Source of the DNA: Caulobacteraceae bacterium
GTDB lineage: Bacteria; Pseudomonadota; Alphaproteobacteria; Caulobacterales; Caulobacteraceae
NCBI GenBank assembly: GCA_947475465.1
Contig: CANJLK010000012.1
Location: forward strand, 1 to 64,000
Length of the DNA: 64,000 bases
Reading direction: 5' to 3'
Shown here: positions 8,605 through 16,638 of the stretch, one piece after another
Numbering within the stretch: the stretch's first letter is position 1
How the letters are laid out: every line of letters starts with the position of its first letter
Translations under genes and position numbers: made by a program
Notes under the pieces: generated by a model
What the model was told of the DNA's origin: nothing
The model's input: the letters and a program-made list of their open reading frames with translations, nothing else
The model's database searches: none

Positions 8605-9183
8605 TCACTTGATGCCGAGCGTCCGCTCGATGCGGCGGTCAGGTATGAACCAGATCGCCGCAACGGTCACATAGAGCACGAGCGAAATCGCTGGCTTGAC
8701 GAAAGCCAAGGCGATGGCCGTCGCATAGATGGCCAGCGACGCCTTGCCCTTCAGGTCCGCACCCGTCGCCCGCGCCAGCACCGAGTCCGGCCCCTCATGC
8801 CGGATCAGCAACTGCGACAGGATCGTAAAGGCGATGGCCATTAGGATCAGCACCGCCCCGTAGGCCGCCACCGGCCCCGAGGCCATGGGGTTCTCCCCCA
8901 GCCAGGCGGTCATCAGCGGCGATAGCGACATCCAGAACAGCAGGTGCAGATTGGCCCACAGGATCGGTCCGTTGACCGTCCTGGCGGCGTGCAGCAGGTG
9001 ATGGTGGTTATTCCAGTAGATGCCCACGTAGATAAAGCTGAGGGCGTAGCTGAAGAAGGTCGGGATCAGCGGCTTCAGGTCCGCCAGAGCCGCGCCGTGC
9101 GGCGCCTTCAGCTCCAGCACCATGATGGTGATGATGATGGCGATCACGCCGTCGCTGAAGGCTTCCAGTCGTCCCTTGTTCAA
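8605..9183 (-). CDS. TMEM175 family (DUF1211) membrane protein
   Basis: A 192-residue protein with about six membrane helices and the hallmark FSD motif in RLEAFSDGV near the N-terminus. Bacterial TMEM175 homologues form tetrameric potassium-permeable channels lined by this first helix; a channel role is therefore inferred from the family. NNHHHLLHAA and LLFWMSLSPL are also typical. The open frame runs much further upstream, but the family N-terminus begins at TTG 9183 with GGGAG eight bases before it. The gene is 24 bases upstream of the NTF2-like gene on the same strand. No regulatory domain is attached. Confidence 0.84.
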   Translation of the reverse strand: MNKGRLEAFSDGVIAIIITIMVLELKAPHGAALADLKPLIPTFFSYALSFIYVGIYWNNHHHLLHAARTVNGPILWANLHLLFWMSLSPLMTAWLGENPMASGPVAAYGAVLILMAIAFTILSQLLIRHEGPDSVLARATGADLKGKASLAIYATAIALAFVKPAISLVLYVTVAAIWFIPDRRIERTLGIK

Positions 9184-9410
9184 GCTTCGGCTCCCGCTCA
9201 CGAACAGCGAAGGCAGTTGATCGTGAATCTCGCGAGCTGGCGATCCCCTCGCCGAGCGGCTGGAATGGATGGGGGCAAAAGCGGCCCCATTCATTCCGAT
9301 CGGGAAGCGGTCTTCCGCGAAATCAGCTGCTAGTCCGGGCCAGGGCGCGCCTCCACCTACCCACTTTGCTACGGTCGCTCCCGTGCGCGCCGACATCCTG
9401 GAGTAACGCC

Positions 9411-10031
9411 TTGTCCCTTTTCCGCACCGTCGCCGCCTCGGCGCTCGTCCTCACCCTCGCCGCCGCGGTCCCTGCCCGGGCCCAGCTGATCACCAATCCG
9501 GCCGAGGTCCAGGCCGGGACCTACGCCATCGAACCCTCCCACGCCCGCGTGCTGTTCACCGTGGAGCACCTGGGCTTCTCCACCTGGTATGGCGACTTCA
9601 CCGGCGCGAAGGGTGTCCTGGTCCTGGATCCCAAGGATCCGTCCAAGAGCTCGGTGGATGTCAGCGTCCCGACCGCCTCGGTCAGCACCACCAACGCCGT
9701 CCTGGACGGTGAACTGAAGAGCGCCGACTGGTTCGACGCGGCCAAGTACCCGACCATCAGCTTCAAATCGACCAAGGTCACCGTCACCGGTCCCGGTCGC
9801 GCGGCGGTCGAGGGCGACCTGACGCTGCACGGCGTGACCAAGCCGGTCACCCTGACCGCCACCTTCAAGGCCGCGGGCGTCAATGGCATGAACAAGCACT
9901 ACACCGCCGGCTTCGATGTCAGCGGCAAGATCAAGCGCAGCGATTTCGGCGTCAGCAAATACGTCACCTTCGGTCTGGGCGACGAGGTGACCTTGATCAT
10001 CAGCGCGCCGTTCGAACGCAAGGACGGCTAA
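9411..10031 (+). CDS. YceI family periplasmic lipocalin-like protein
   Basis: A 206-residue secreted protein. The first ~23 residues form a Sec signal ending at PARAQ, followed by a YceI beta-barrel domain (about 30-205). Its marks are YAIEPSHARVLFTVEHLG, KSADWFDAAKYP and the LTLHGVTKPV strand. YceI proteins bind long isoprenoid or amphiphilic ligands in a hydrophobic pocket and are often linked to stress or polyisoprenoid handling. TTG 9411 is preferred as start: GGAG is seven bases upstream and the signal peptide begins there. A GC-rich hairpin follows the stop. No cytochrome b561 partner is adjacent. Confidence 0.9.
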   Translation: MSLFRTVAASALVLTLAAAVPARAQLITNPAEVQAGTYAIEPSHARVLFTVEHLGFSTWYGDFTGAKGVLVLDPKDPSKSSVDVSVPTASVSTTNAVLDGELKSADWFDAAKYPTISFKSTKVTVTGPGRAAVEGDLTLHGVTKPVTLTATFKAAGVNGMNKHYTAGFDVSGKIKRSDFGVSKYVTFGLGDEVTLIISAPFERKDG

Positions 10032-10040
10032 GCCCCGCGC

Positions 10041-10076
10041 GGCCGGCGCCGTCCCTCCAAGGGGCGGGCGCCGGCC
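10041..10076 (+). terminator. GC-rich stem-loop after the YceI gene
   Basis: GGCCGGCGCC at 10041-10050 pairs perfectly with GGCGCCGGCC at 10067-10076. An inner GTCCC/GGGGC stem (10051-10055 with 10061-10065) is separated by one bulged G. No T tract follows, so termination efficiency is uncertain. It is located ten bases after the yceI stop. Confidence 0.55.
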
Positions 10077-10202
10077 AACCCACCCGCTGAGGTTGCCTCG
10101 CCCACGCTTCTCGGGTTGAATTGCCTTGCCCCCGAGGGACCGGGATGAACAGTCTGCGCCGAAAGCGTGGCTGGCTTCGGCACAGATCAGGCGTGAGGCG
10201 AG

Positions 10203-11096
10203 ATGGGCGACGTCGAGGACTCCGTAACGACGAACTCGGCCGGGCCCCGGCGCGCCCTTGGCCGCGGCCTTATCGCCGCCGCGGCCCTGAGCCTCGCCTT
10301 CGCGGGTCCCGCCATGGCTCAGTTCGGAAGCCTAAGGGGCATGATCCCCAACCTGCCCAACATGCCGGCGCCCGCGTCAAGACCGCAGCCGGCGCCGCCG
10401 AGCTCACCAGGCGGCTCCGCCCCGGGCGCCATGGGCTTACAGGCGCCGACGCCGCAATCGCCCCTGCACCGGCTGGGCACCGACGCGGTGGCGGTGATCG
10501 AATCCGCCACGCCCGGCGCGCCCGTGCGCTCCATGGACTACGTCTTCGCCAAGCAAACGATCGCGCTCGGCCCCAAGGGCGCGATCACCATGAGCTACTT
10601 GTCAGGCTGCCTGACCGAGACCATCCAGGGCGGCACGGTCACCGTGGCGCTGAGGGGCAGCACCGTGGCTGGCGGCAAGCGCATCGACAAGGCGACCCCG
10701 GGCTGCCGGTCAGCCAATCCCATCGTGCTGGCCTCGGCGTCGGAAGCCGGCGCGACGGTCAACCGCATCACTCCATTCACTGGCGCCACCTGGGATGAGC
10801 GGGCGCTCAAGTCGGGCCAGCCGGTGTTCAAATGGGACAAGGCCTCCGGCGCCTCGACGCTGCGGGTGAAGGACATGGACAAGCCTGGAGAGCCGGTCCT
10901 GTGGCAGGCCGCCGCCGGCGACAAGGACTGGATCGCCTACCCGGCCGCCGCCGGTCGCCTGACGCCAGGGGCGCCCTACAAGGCCGAGGCCCTGGCCGGC
11001 GACAAGGTGGTCGCCGCAGCCCTGTTCTCGATCGATCCGGCGCTCGACGTGGCGGACAGCCTGGCCAACCGTGTCGTTCCGCTTTCCGCGCCTTAG
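10203..11096 (+). CDS. secreted protein of unknown function, first gene of a cyclase operon
   Basis: A 297-residue protein I do not recognise. An N-terminal signal with twin arginines (PRRALGRGL) and a hydrophobic stretch ends near AMAQ at about residue 39. The mature start, FGSLRGMIPNLPNMPAP, is rich in Pro, Met and Gly and leads into a Pro/Ser linker (about 55-80). The rest is probably beta-rich, with cysteines in SGCLTE and TPGCRS that could form a disulfide. It overlaps the CHASE2 cyclase gene by 26 bases and is followed by an M48 protease whose mature N-terminus looks similar. The context suggests a periplasmic partner of the cyclase sensor; this is inference. Confidence 0.72.
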   Translation: MGDVEDSVTTNSAGPRRALGRGLIAAAALSLAFAGPAMAQFGSLRGMIPNLPNMPAPASRPQPAPPSSPGGSAPGAMGLQAPTPQSPLHRLGTDAVAVIESATPGAPVRSMDYVFAKQTIALGPKGAITMSYLSGCLTETIQGGTVTVALRGSTVAGGKRIDKATPGCRSANPIVLASASEAGATVNRITPFTGATWDERALKSGQPVFKWDKASGASTLRVKDMDKPGEPVLWQAAAGDKDWIAYPAAAGRLTPGAPYKAEALAGDKVVAAALFSIDPALDVADSLANRVVPLSAP

Positions 11097-13206
11097 GGCC
11101 CTCGTCGAGCGGCGCTATCGCGGCCGGCTGATCGCCGCGGCATTGCTCGGTCTGCTGGCCGGTTCCCTGGCCATCCTGCCGTCCGCCCGCGAGCTCGACC
11201 TGCGGGGGATCGACTACCTGCTGCCGCTGCGGCACGCGATCTTCGGCCCTCTGTTCCCCCCGGCGAAGTCCGACGTCGTGGTGGTGGCGATCGACGAGCA
11301 GACCTACCGCACCGACCCGTTCTCCAACACGCCGAAGGTCGCCTGGACCCCCTACTACGGCTACATCATCGACGCGGTGAACGCCGCCGGCCCCAAGGCC
11401 ATCGGCCTGGACACCATCCTGCCCACCTCACTGGACCGGCCGGAACTGCTGCTGGGCTATGACCGGCCGTTTCTGCTCGCGCTGCGCAACACCGCCGACC
11501 AGGGTCGCCTGGTGATGGGCGAAACCAAGCTCTCCGGCCAGGTGCTCGCGCCCTATCCTGGCCAGATCATCGCCGCCAACGGCCAGGACAATGTCCGCAT
11601 GCTGAATATGCCGATGGAGCGCGACGACGTGGTGCGCCGCTATCTGTCGGGCTACAAGACGGAGGACGCGGGCCACGTCCTCTCGTTCGGGGCGGAACTG
11701 GCCAGACGGGCCGGCGCGAAGCCGCCGAAGGGTGACGAGTTCATCATCAACTTCAATACCGGCGCCGGGGATATCCCGGTCTACAGCATGGCCGACCTCT
11801 ATGCCTGCGCGGCCGCCGGGAAGACCGACTATTTCGACAAGGCCTTCGCCGGAAAGGTCGTTCTGCTGGCCGAGACCCTCGACATCGAGGACCGGTTCCG
11901 CGCCGCCAAGCGCCTCGACTGGAACGAGGGCGCCTCGGCCCGGGCCGCGCCCGCCCGCTGCGCCGTGGCCGCCGACCCGAAGAGCTTCGCCACCACCTTG
12001 AGCCGCCGCTCCATGCCGGGGGTGCTGATCCAGGCCGCGGCGATCAACACCCTCACTAAGGACATCGCGCTGAGGGAGCCGCCGGTGGCGGTCACCTTCC
12101 TGGTCGTGGCGCTATCGACCGTGCTGCTCACCGCCGCCTTCCTGCTGCTGCCGCCGGTGACCGGCGCAGTCGTCGGGATCGGCGCCATGGCCGGCGAGCT
12201 GGTCGGCTCGGTGGTGGCGTTGCATGACCTGGTCGTGGCCCCGGCGCCCAGCCTGCTCGGCTGGGCGCTGGGCGCTTACACCCTCATCTACGCCTACCGC
12301 TTCGTCATCGAGGACCGTGAGAAGCGCTGGGTGCAACACGCCTTCCGCCACTACCTGGCCCCCGCCCTGGTGGACCAGCTGATGGATAATCCCGACGCCC
12401 TGAAGCTCGGTGGTGAGCGGCGCTGGGTGACGGTGATGTTCACCGACATCGCAGGGTTCACCACCATCAGCGAGAGTCTGAAGGAGACGCCGGAGAAGCT
12501 GGTCGAGCTGATGAACCGCTACCTGACCCTGATGTCGGACGTGATCGCCCGGCACGACGGCTACGTGGATAAGTTCATTGGCGACGCCGTCATGGCCGTC
12601 TGGGGCGCGCCTCTGGAGGTGGAGGATGCCGAGCGCAAGGCCGTGGAGGCGGCGCTGGACTGCCAGCTGGCGCTCGAGGCCTTCAACCGCGACGTGGTCG
12701 GCGACTATCTGTCGTCGGGCAAGGTGGGAACCCGCATTGGCGTCGCCACCGGCTACGCCATCGCCGGCAACATGGGCTCGGCCCAGCGGCTCAACTACAC
12801 GCTCACCGGTGACATGGTGAACCTGGCCGCCCGGCTGGAGGGCGCCAACAAGGAATACGGCACCGCCTTCATGATCAGCGAGCTGACCGCCCAGGCGGTG
12901 AGCGGCGATTTTGTCCTGCGCCGGCTGGACCGGCTGATCGTCAAGGGCAAGACCGAGCCCATCGTGGTCTTCGAGGTCCTCGGCCGGACCGGCGCGGTGG
13001 CCGGTGAGGTGCTGGATAGGCTGGCGGCGTTCGAGCGCGCCCTGTCGCTGCACGACGCCCGCGACTTCGTCCAGGCGCGGAGCCTTTTCCTGGAACTGTC
13101 GCCGCTCGATCCCCCGTCAAAGGTGTATGCTGAGCGCTGCGCTGGCTATCTTGCGGATCCGCCGCCGGCCGGCTGGCGGGGCGAATTCGCGCTGAAGACC
13201 AAATGA
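11071..13206 (+). CDS. CHASE2 domain-containing adenylate/guanylate cyclase
   Basis: A 711-residue membrane-bound class III cyclase. After one N-terminal helix (about 20-40), a periplasmic CHASE2 sensor extends to about 330, with VVVVAIDEQTY and KAIGLDTILP typical of the domain. Three membrane helices (about 335-415) follow, then a cyclase catalytic domain (about 445-630). Metal-binding aspartates are D459 (FTDIAGF) and D505 (FIGDAVMAVWG). K501 lies just before D505 where adenine-selective enzymes have Lys, favouring cAMP. The NYTLTGDMVNLAARLEG motif is intact. A short C-terminal helical extension follows. GTG 11071 overlaps the upstream gene by 26 bases; the stop overlaps the next frame, so the three genes are likely one operon. 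Confidence 0.9.
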   Translation: MSFRFPRLRALVERRYRGRLIAAALLGLLAGSLAILPSARELDLRGIDYLLPLRHAIFGPLFPPAKSDVVVVAIDEQTYRTDPFSNTPKVAWTPYYGYIIDAVNAAGPKAIGLDTILPTSLDRPELLLGYDRPFLLALRNTADQGRLVMGETKLSGQVLAPYPGQIIAANGQDNVRMLNMPMERDDVVRRYLSGYKTEDAGHVLSFGAELARRAGAKPPKGDEFIINFNTGAGDIPVYSMADLYACAAAGKTDYFDKAFAGKVVLLAETLDIEDRFRAAKRLDWNEGASARAAPARCAVAADPKSFATTLSRRSMPGVLIQAAAINTLTKDIALREPPVAVTFLVVALSTVLLTAAFLLLPPVTGAVVGIGAMAGELVGSVVALHDLVVAPAPSLLGWALGAYTLIYAYRFVIEDREKRWVQHAFRHYLAPALVDQLMDNPDALKLGGERRWVTVMFTDIAGFTTISESLKETPEKLVELMNRYLTLMSDVIARHDGYVDKFIGDAVMAVWGAPLEVEDAERKAVEAALDCQLALEAFNRDVVGDYLSSGKVGTRIGVATGYAIAGNMGSAQRLNYTLTGDMVNLAARLEGANKEYGTAFMISELTAQAVSGDFVLRRLDRLIVKGKTEPIVVFEVLGRTGAVAGEVLDRLAAFERALSLHDARDFVQARSLFLELSPLDPPSKVYAERCAGYLADPPPAGWRGEFALKTK

Positions 13207-13235
13207 TCCAGGATGACCAAGTAACGGAGGAACCC

Positions 13236-14201
13236 ATGGACGCGTTTCTGATCGGTCGCCGAAAGATCCTGTTTGGCGCGGCCGCCGGCGCGGCGATGGG
13301 CGCGACGCCCGCCCTGGCGCAGATTCCCAACTTCGGCAGCCTGCCGGGCATGGGGTCCATGTCGCCCGGGATGAGCCGGGCGGTCGACCTGGTGAGCCAG
13401 GCGGCCAACGTGATCGCCAACATCCAGATCAGCGAAGCCGACGAGATCGCCATGGGCGCCGGCTACTATGAGCGGTTCATCGATCAGTCGGGCGGCCGCT
13501 ACAACTCGCGCCTCGACCAGGACGCGCTGCGCGACTTCGCCCGGCCGGTGATGGCGACCACAAAGCGCTCGGCCCTGCCGTGGGAGATCGCGCTGATCGA
13601 CAACGACACGGTCAATGCCTGGGCCCTGCCCGGCGGAAAGATCGGGGTCCACAAGGGTCTGCTGCGCTACGTCTCTGGACCCGAGGAACTGGCGGCGGTG
13701 CTATCCCACGAGGTCGGCCACGCCGAGCTCAGCCACGGTGTCGCCCAGATCAAGAACAAGCAGTTCGTGTCAGGCATGGGCGGCATCGCCAAGCAGCAGA
13801 TCGTTGACCAGGTGGGCCGCAAGGCCGGCGCCGCGGGCGCCTTCCTGACCAGTGAGGTGCTGACCGCCTTCGAAGGCCCGATCTACAACATGGTCACCAG
13901 TGGCTATTCGCAGGACCTGGAGTTCGCCGCCGACGGGCACATCGTCAACGTGTTCCACACCATCGGCTACGACACCGGACACGCGACCGATTTCTACAAC
14001 ACCATGCTCCGGCTGGTGCCCCCGGGAACCAAGGCCACAACCTCCCTCTACGCGACCCACCCGGGCACCAAGGAGCGGATCAAGCGGCTGGACAAGGCGA
14101 TCCAGGCGAACAAGTCGGCGGTGGAGGCCAACGTCGGCCACCCGGGCTGGGAACAACTCAAGTCCTCATTCCCGACCCGCACCCACTTCCGCCTGGCCTA
14201 G
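13236..14201 (+). CDS. M48 family zinc metalloprotease, Tat-type signal
   Basis: A 321-residue secreted metallopeptidase. The N-terminus has a twin-arginine signal (IGRRKILFGAAAG) ending near ALAQ. The zinc motif HEVGH is at 158-162 and the third-ligand region EFAAD starts at E229. The family pattern NAWALPGGKIGVHKGLL and the THPGTKERI segment near the end fit BepA/Oma1-like M48 proteases, which act in envelope quality control. ATG 13236 is favoured by GGAGG six bases upstream; the upstream ATG 13203 overlaps the cyclase stop. Export by Tat would imply folding before secretion. Its placement behind a CHASE2 cyclase suggests linked envelope sensing and proteolysis. Confidence 0.88.
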   Translation: MDAFLIGRRKILFGAAAGAAMGATPALAQIPNFGSLPGMGSMSPGMSRAVDLVSQAANVIANIQISEADEIAMGAGYYERFIDQSGGRYNSRLDQDALRDFARPVMATTKRSALPWEIALIDNDTVNAWALPGGKIGVHKGLLRYVSGPEELAAVLSHEVGHAELSHGVAQIKNKQFVSGMGGIAKQQIVDQVGRKAGAAGAFLTSEVLTAFEGPIYNMVTSGYSQDLEFAADGHIVNVFHTIGYDTGHATDFYNTMLRLVPPGTKATTSLYATHPGTKERIKRLDKAIQANKSAVEANVGHPGWEQLKSSFPTRTHFRLA

Positions 14202-14207
14202 GGTCCG

Positions 14208-15914
14208 TCAGGCCGGGACGCCGGCCGCCTTGGCCCGCTGGCGCACTTCGGCCGCCACCTGCTGCGCGGCGATGTATCCAAAGGTCATGCCGGCCCCGAT
14301 GGTGGCGCCCGGGCCCGGATAGGAAAGCGGTGCAAAGCCGTTGGAGGAATTGCCCGCCGCATAGAGGCCAGGGATCGGCGCGCCGTCGGCGGCCGACAGC
14401 ACCTGCGCCTTGCCGTTGACCCGCAGGCCGCCCCGGGTGGCGAGCGCGCCGGACTGGATCTCCAGCGCATAGAACGGCCCCTGCTCCACCGTCCCCAGCG
14501 ACGGGTTCGGCTTGTGGTTCGGATCGCCCCAGGCGATCGACCACTGGCTCTCACCGCGGTGGAAGTCCGCGTCATGGCCGTCGCGGGCAAAGCCGTTGAA
14601 GCGCTCCACGGTCTCCTTCAGCCGGCCCGCGTCGATGCCCAGCCGTTCTGCGAGACTCCCAAGGGTGTCGGCCTTGGTCAGCACCATGGGACCCAGCTGG
14701 GCCGAGGCGGCGGCCGGGTTCTTCTGCAGCTTGGCCCAGCCGTTCAGGACGTCGGCGATGACCTGGTACTTGGTCGCCGCCTGATGGTCGAAGATCATCC
14801 AGGCCGGCAGGTTCCTGGGCCGCCCGCCGGGGTTGTCGCGCTTGGAGCCGAACTGGTGGCCGAAATCGTAGTAGTTGAGGCTGTCGTCGCAGAACCGGCG
14901 CCCCTGATCGTTGACCACCATGGTGTGGGGCACATAGCGCTGGCGGTGGCCGGCGTTCTGCATCTGCCACCAGGCGTCGCCCATGCCGCCCAGCTGGGCG
15001 CCGATGGCCATACCCATCATGTGGCCGTCGCCTTGGTTCTCGACGATTTCGCAGCTGTATTCGAGGGCGCGGTCCAGCCACAGCCGCTTCATCTCTTCGT
15101 TGTGGGCGAAGCCGCCGGTGGCCACCAGGACACCGTGCCGGGCGCGGACAAACCAGGGCTTGCCATCGCGTTCGGCCCGCACGCCCACCACCCGGCCGTC
15201 CTCGACCAGCAGCTGCTTGCCCGGCGCATTGACCCGCATCGTCACGCCCTGGGACAGACAGCCCTGCATCAGCTGGGCGATCAGGGCCGTGCCGTTGGCC
15301 AGCGCGTCCTGCACCGGGTCGCCGGCCGAGCGCCTGGGCCTGGTCTCGTCGGGCGGAAGGGCATGGTAGCTGTCGGCATAGGTAATCAACTTGTCGACCG
15401 TCCAGGCCGACGCCGCCCCGATCCGGATCCGCGCGCCCCATTCGCCCAGGTCGGAGAGCATGAACTTGCCGGCGTCCAGCGTACGTCCGCCGTGCTTGGA
15501 TCCCGGCAGCTCGGGCCGGTAGTCGATGGTGCCGCCCTTGGACGGCCAGGGGCGGAAGGCCATGCCGGCCCGGTCTTCCAAAAGCTCGATCATCGGCGGG
15601 CCATGCTCGGCCAGCGCCACCAGGACGTCGTCGTCCTCGCAGCCGCCGGAACAGGCGCGCAGATACGTCAGGGCCTCGGCCGGACTGTCCTCGACGCCGA
15701 CCTCGATGGTGTGGCGGTTGCCCGGCACCCAGAAGCCGCCGCCCGACACCGACGTCGTGCCGCCGATGAAGGCGGTCTTCTCCAGCACCACCACCCGGGC
15801 GCCCTCGACCGCCCCGGTCACCGCGCCCGCCAGCGCCGCACCGCCGGACCCCAGCACGACCAGATCGGCCTCCTCATCCCAGGCCTTCGGCAGCCCTTGC
15901 GAATTGGCGATCAT
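14208..15914 (-). CDS. FAD-dependent oxidoreductase, 3-ketosteroid dehydrogenase-like
   Basis: A 568-residue flavoprotein of the fumarate reductase/3-ketosteroid-delta1-dehydrogenase superfamily. The FAD Rossmann motif is at the N-terminus (VVLGSGGAALAGA, about 18-30), with the FIGGTTSVSGG cap junction and the C-terminal GLYAAGNSSNGF and YPGPGATIG motifs that hold FAD. Members desaturate steroid ring A or related substrates, or reduce fumarate-like acids. The surrounding acyl-CoA ligase, enoyl-CoA hydratase and thiolase genes fit a lipid or steroid catabolic role, but a specific substrate cannot be named. It ends six bases from the convergent M48 protease gene. No signal peptide is seen. Confidence 0.85.
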   Translation of the reverse strand: MIANSQGLPKAWDEEADLVVLGSGGAALAGAVTGAVEGARVVVLEKTAFIGGTTSVSGGGFWVPGNRHTIEVGVEDSPAEALTYLRACSGGCEDDDVLVALAEHGPPMIELLEDRAGMAFRPWPSKGGTIDYRPELPGSKHGGRTLDAGKFMLSDLGEWGARIRIGAASAWTVDKLITYADSYHALPPDETRPRRSAGDPVQDALANGTALIAQLMQGCLSQGVTMRVNAPGKQLLVEDGRVVGVRAERDGKPWFVRARHGVLVATGGFAHNEEMKRLWLDRALEYSCEIVENQGDGHMMGMAIGAQLGGMGDAWWQMQNAGHRQRYVPHTMVVNDQGRRFCDDSLNYYDFGHQFGSKRDNPGGRPRNLPAWMIFDHQAATKYQVIADVLNGWAKLQKNPAAASAQLGPMVLTKADTLGSLAERLGIDAGRLKETVERFNGFARDGHDADFHRGESQWSIAWGDPNHKPNPSLGTVEQGPFYALEIQSGALATRGGLRVNGKAQVLSAADGAPIPGLYAAGNSSNGFAPLSYPGPGATIGAGMTFGYIAAQQVAAEVRQRAKAAGVPA

Positions 15915-16030
15915 GGCGGCGCTCCCCGTTTTCTTGTTGTCATCGGCGCCCGCAAGCGCCGTCTCCCAAGACTAGGGAGCCACCCCGCGGGCGGCAAGCC
16001 GGGGAGGGAAAGGTCAGGGATTTGGGACAT

Positions 16031-16120
<90 letters not shown>

Positions 16121-16213
16121 TAGGCGCCATGGCTCTCCGTGGAGGGCCCTCTGAGCGAGGCGCGGAACCTACTCATCGGACCCGGCTCGCGCAAGCGCCG
16201 CTTCGCGGGCCGG

Positions 16214-16638
16214 TCAGCGGGGGTGGAGGATCATCTGGGTGCAGCGGAAGAGCGCCATGGTCTTGCCGGTGGTCTCATTGACCGCCTCGGCGTCCCAGAC
16301 CTGAGTCATGCGGCCGCCATGGACCAGACGGGCATTGCCAACCACCACATCGCCCAGCTTCGCCGTGGCCAGGAAGTTCGATTTAAGTTCGATAGTGGTG
16401 AAACCCGTCCCACCCTCGGCAACGACACCATGCAGCCATAGCCGCTGGCCGAGTCGACCAGGGCGATCACCGAGGCGGCGTGCAGATAGCCGTTGGGCGC
16501 CATGTGGATAGCCGCGACCGTCATCCGCCCGCGGACATCGCCGCGCCGGACGTGATCCCAGGTGATTCCCAGTTCGCCGGGCAGGGTGGCCTGCTGTCGG
16601 CGCGCGAAGGCCTCGGCGTGGTTGATATCCTCGCTCAT
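16214..16638 (-). pseudogene. PaaI-like hotdog thioesterase, interrupted by a frameshift
   Basis: The start at 16638 and the first ~75 codons give an acyl-CoA thioesterase of the hotdog fold, including HMAPNGYLHAASVIALVDSA with the usual catalytic-helix features. Near 16411-16423 the frame breaks. Reading shifts by one base and continues as EGGTGFTTIELKSNFL and onward to CTQMILHPR and a TGA at 16214-16216. One added G after the CCG codon would restore a protein of about 140 residues, the normal length. The ATG overlaps the stop of the acyl-CoA ligase gene, so both belonged to one operon. Either a recent deletion or a sequencing error explains the break. Confidence 0.8.
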
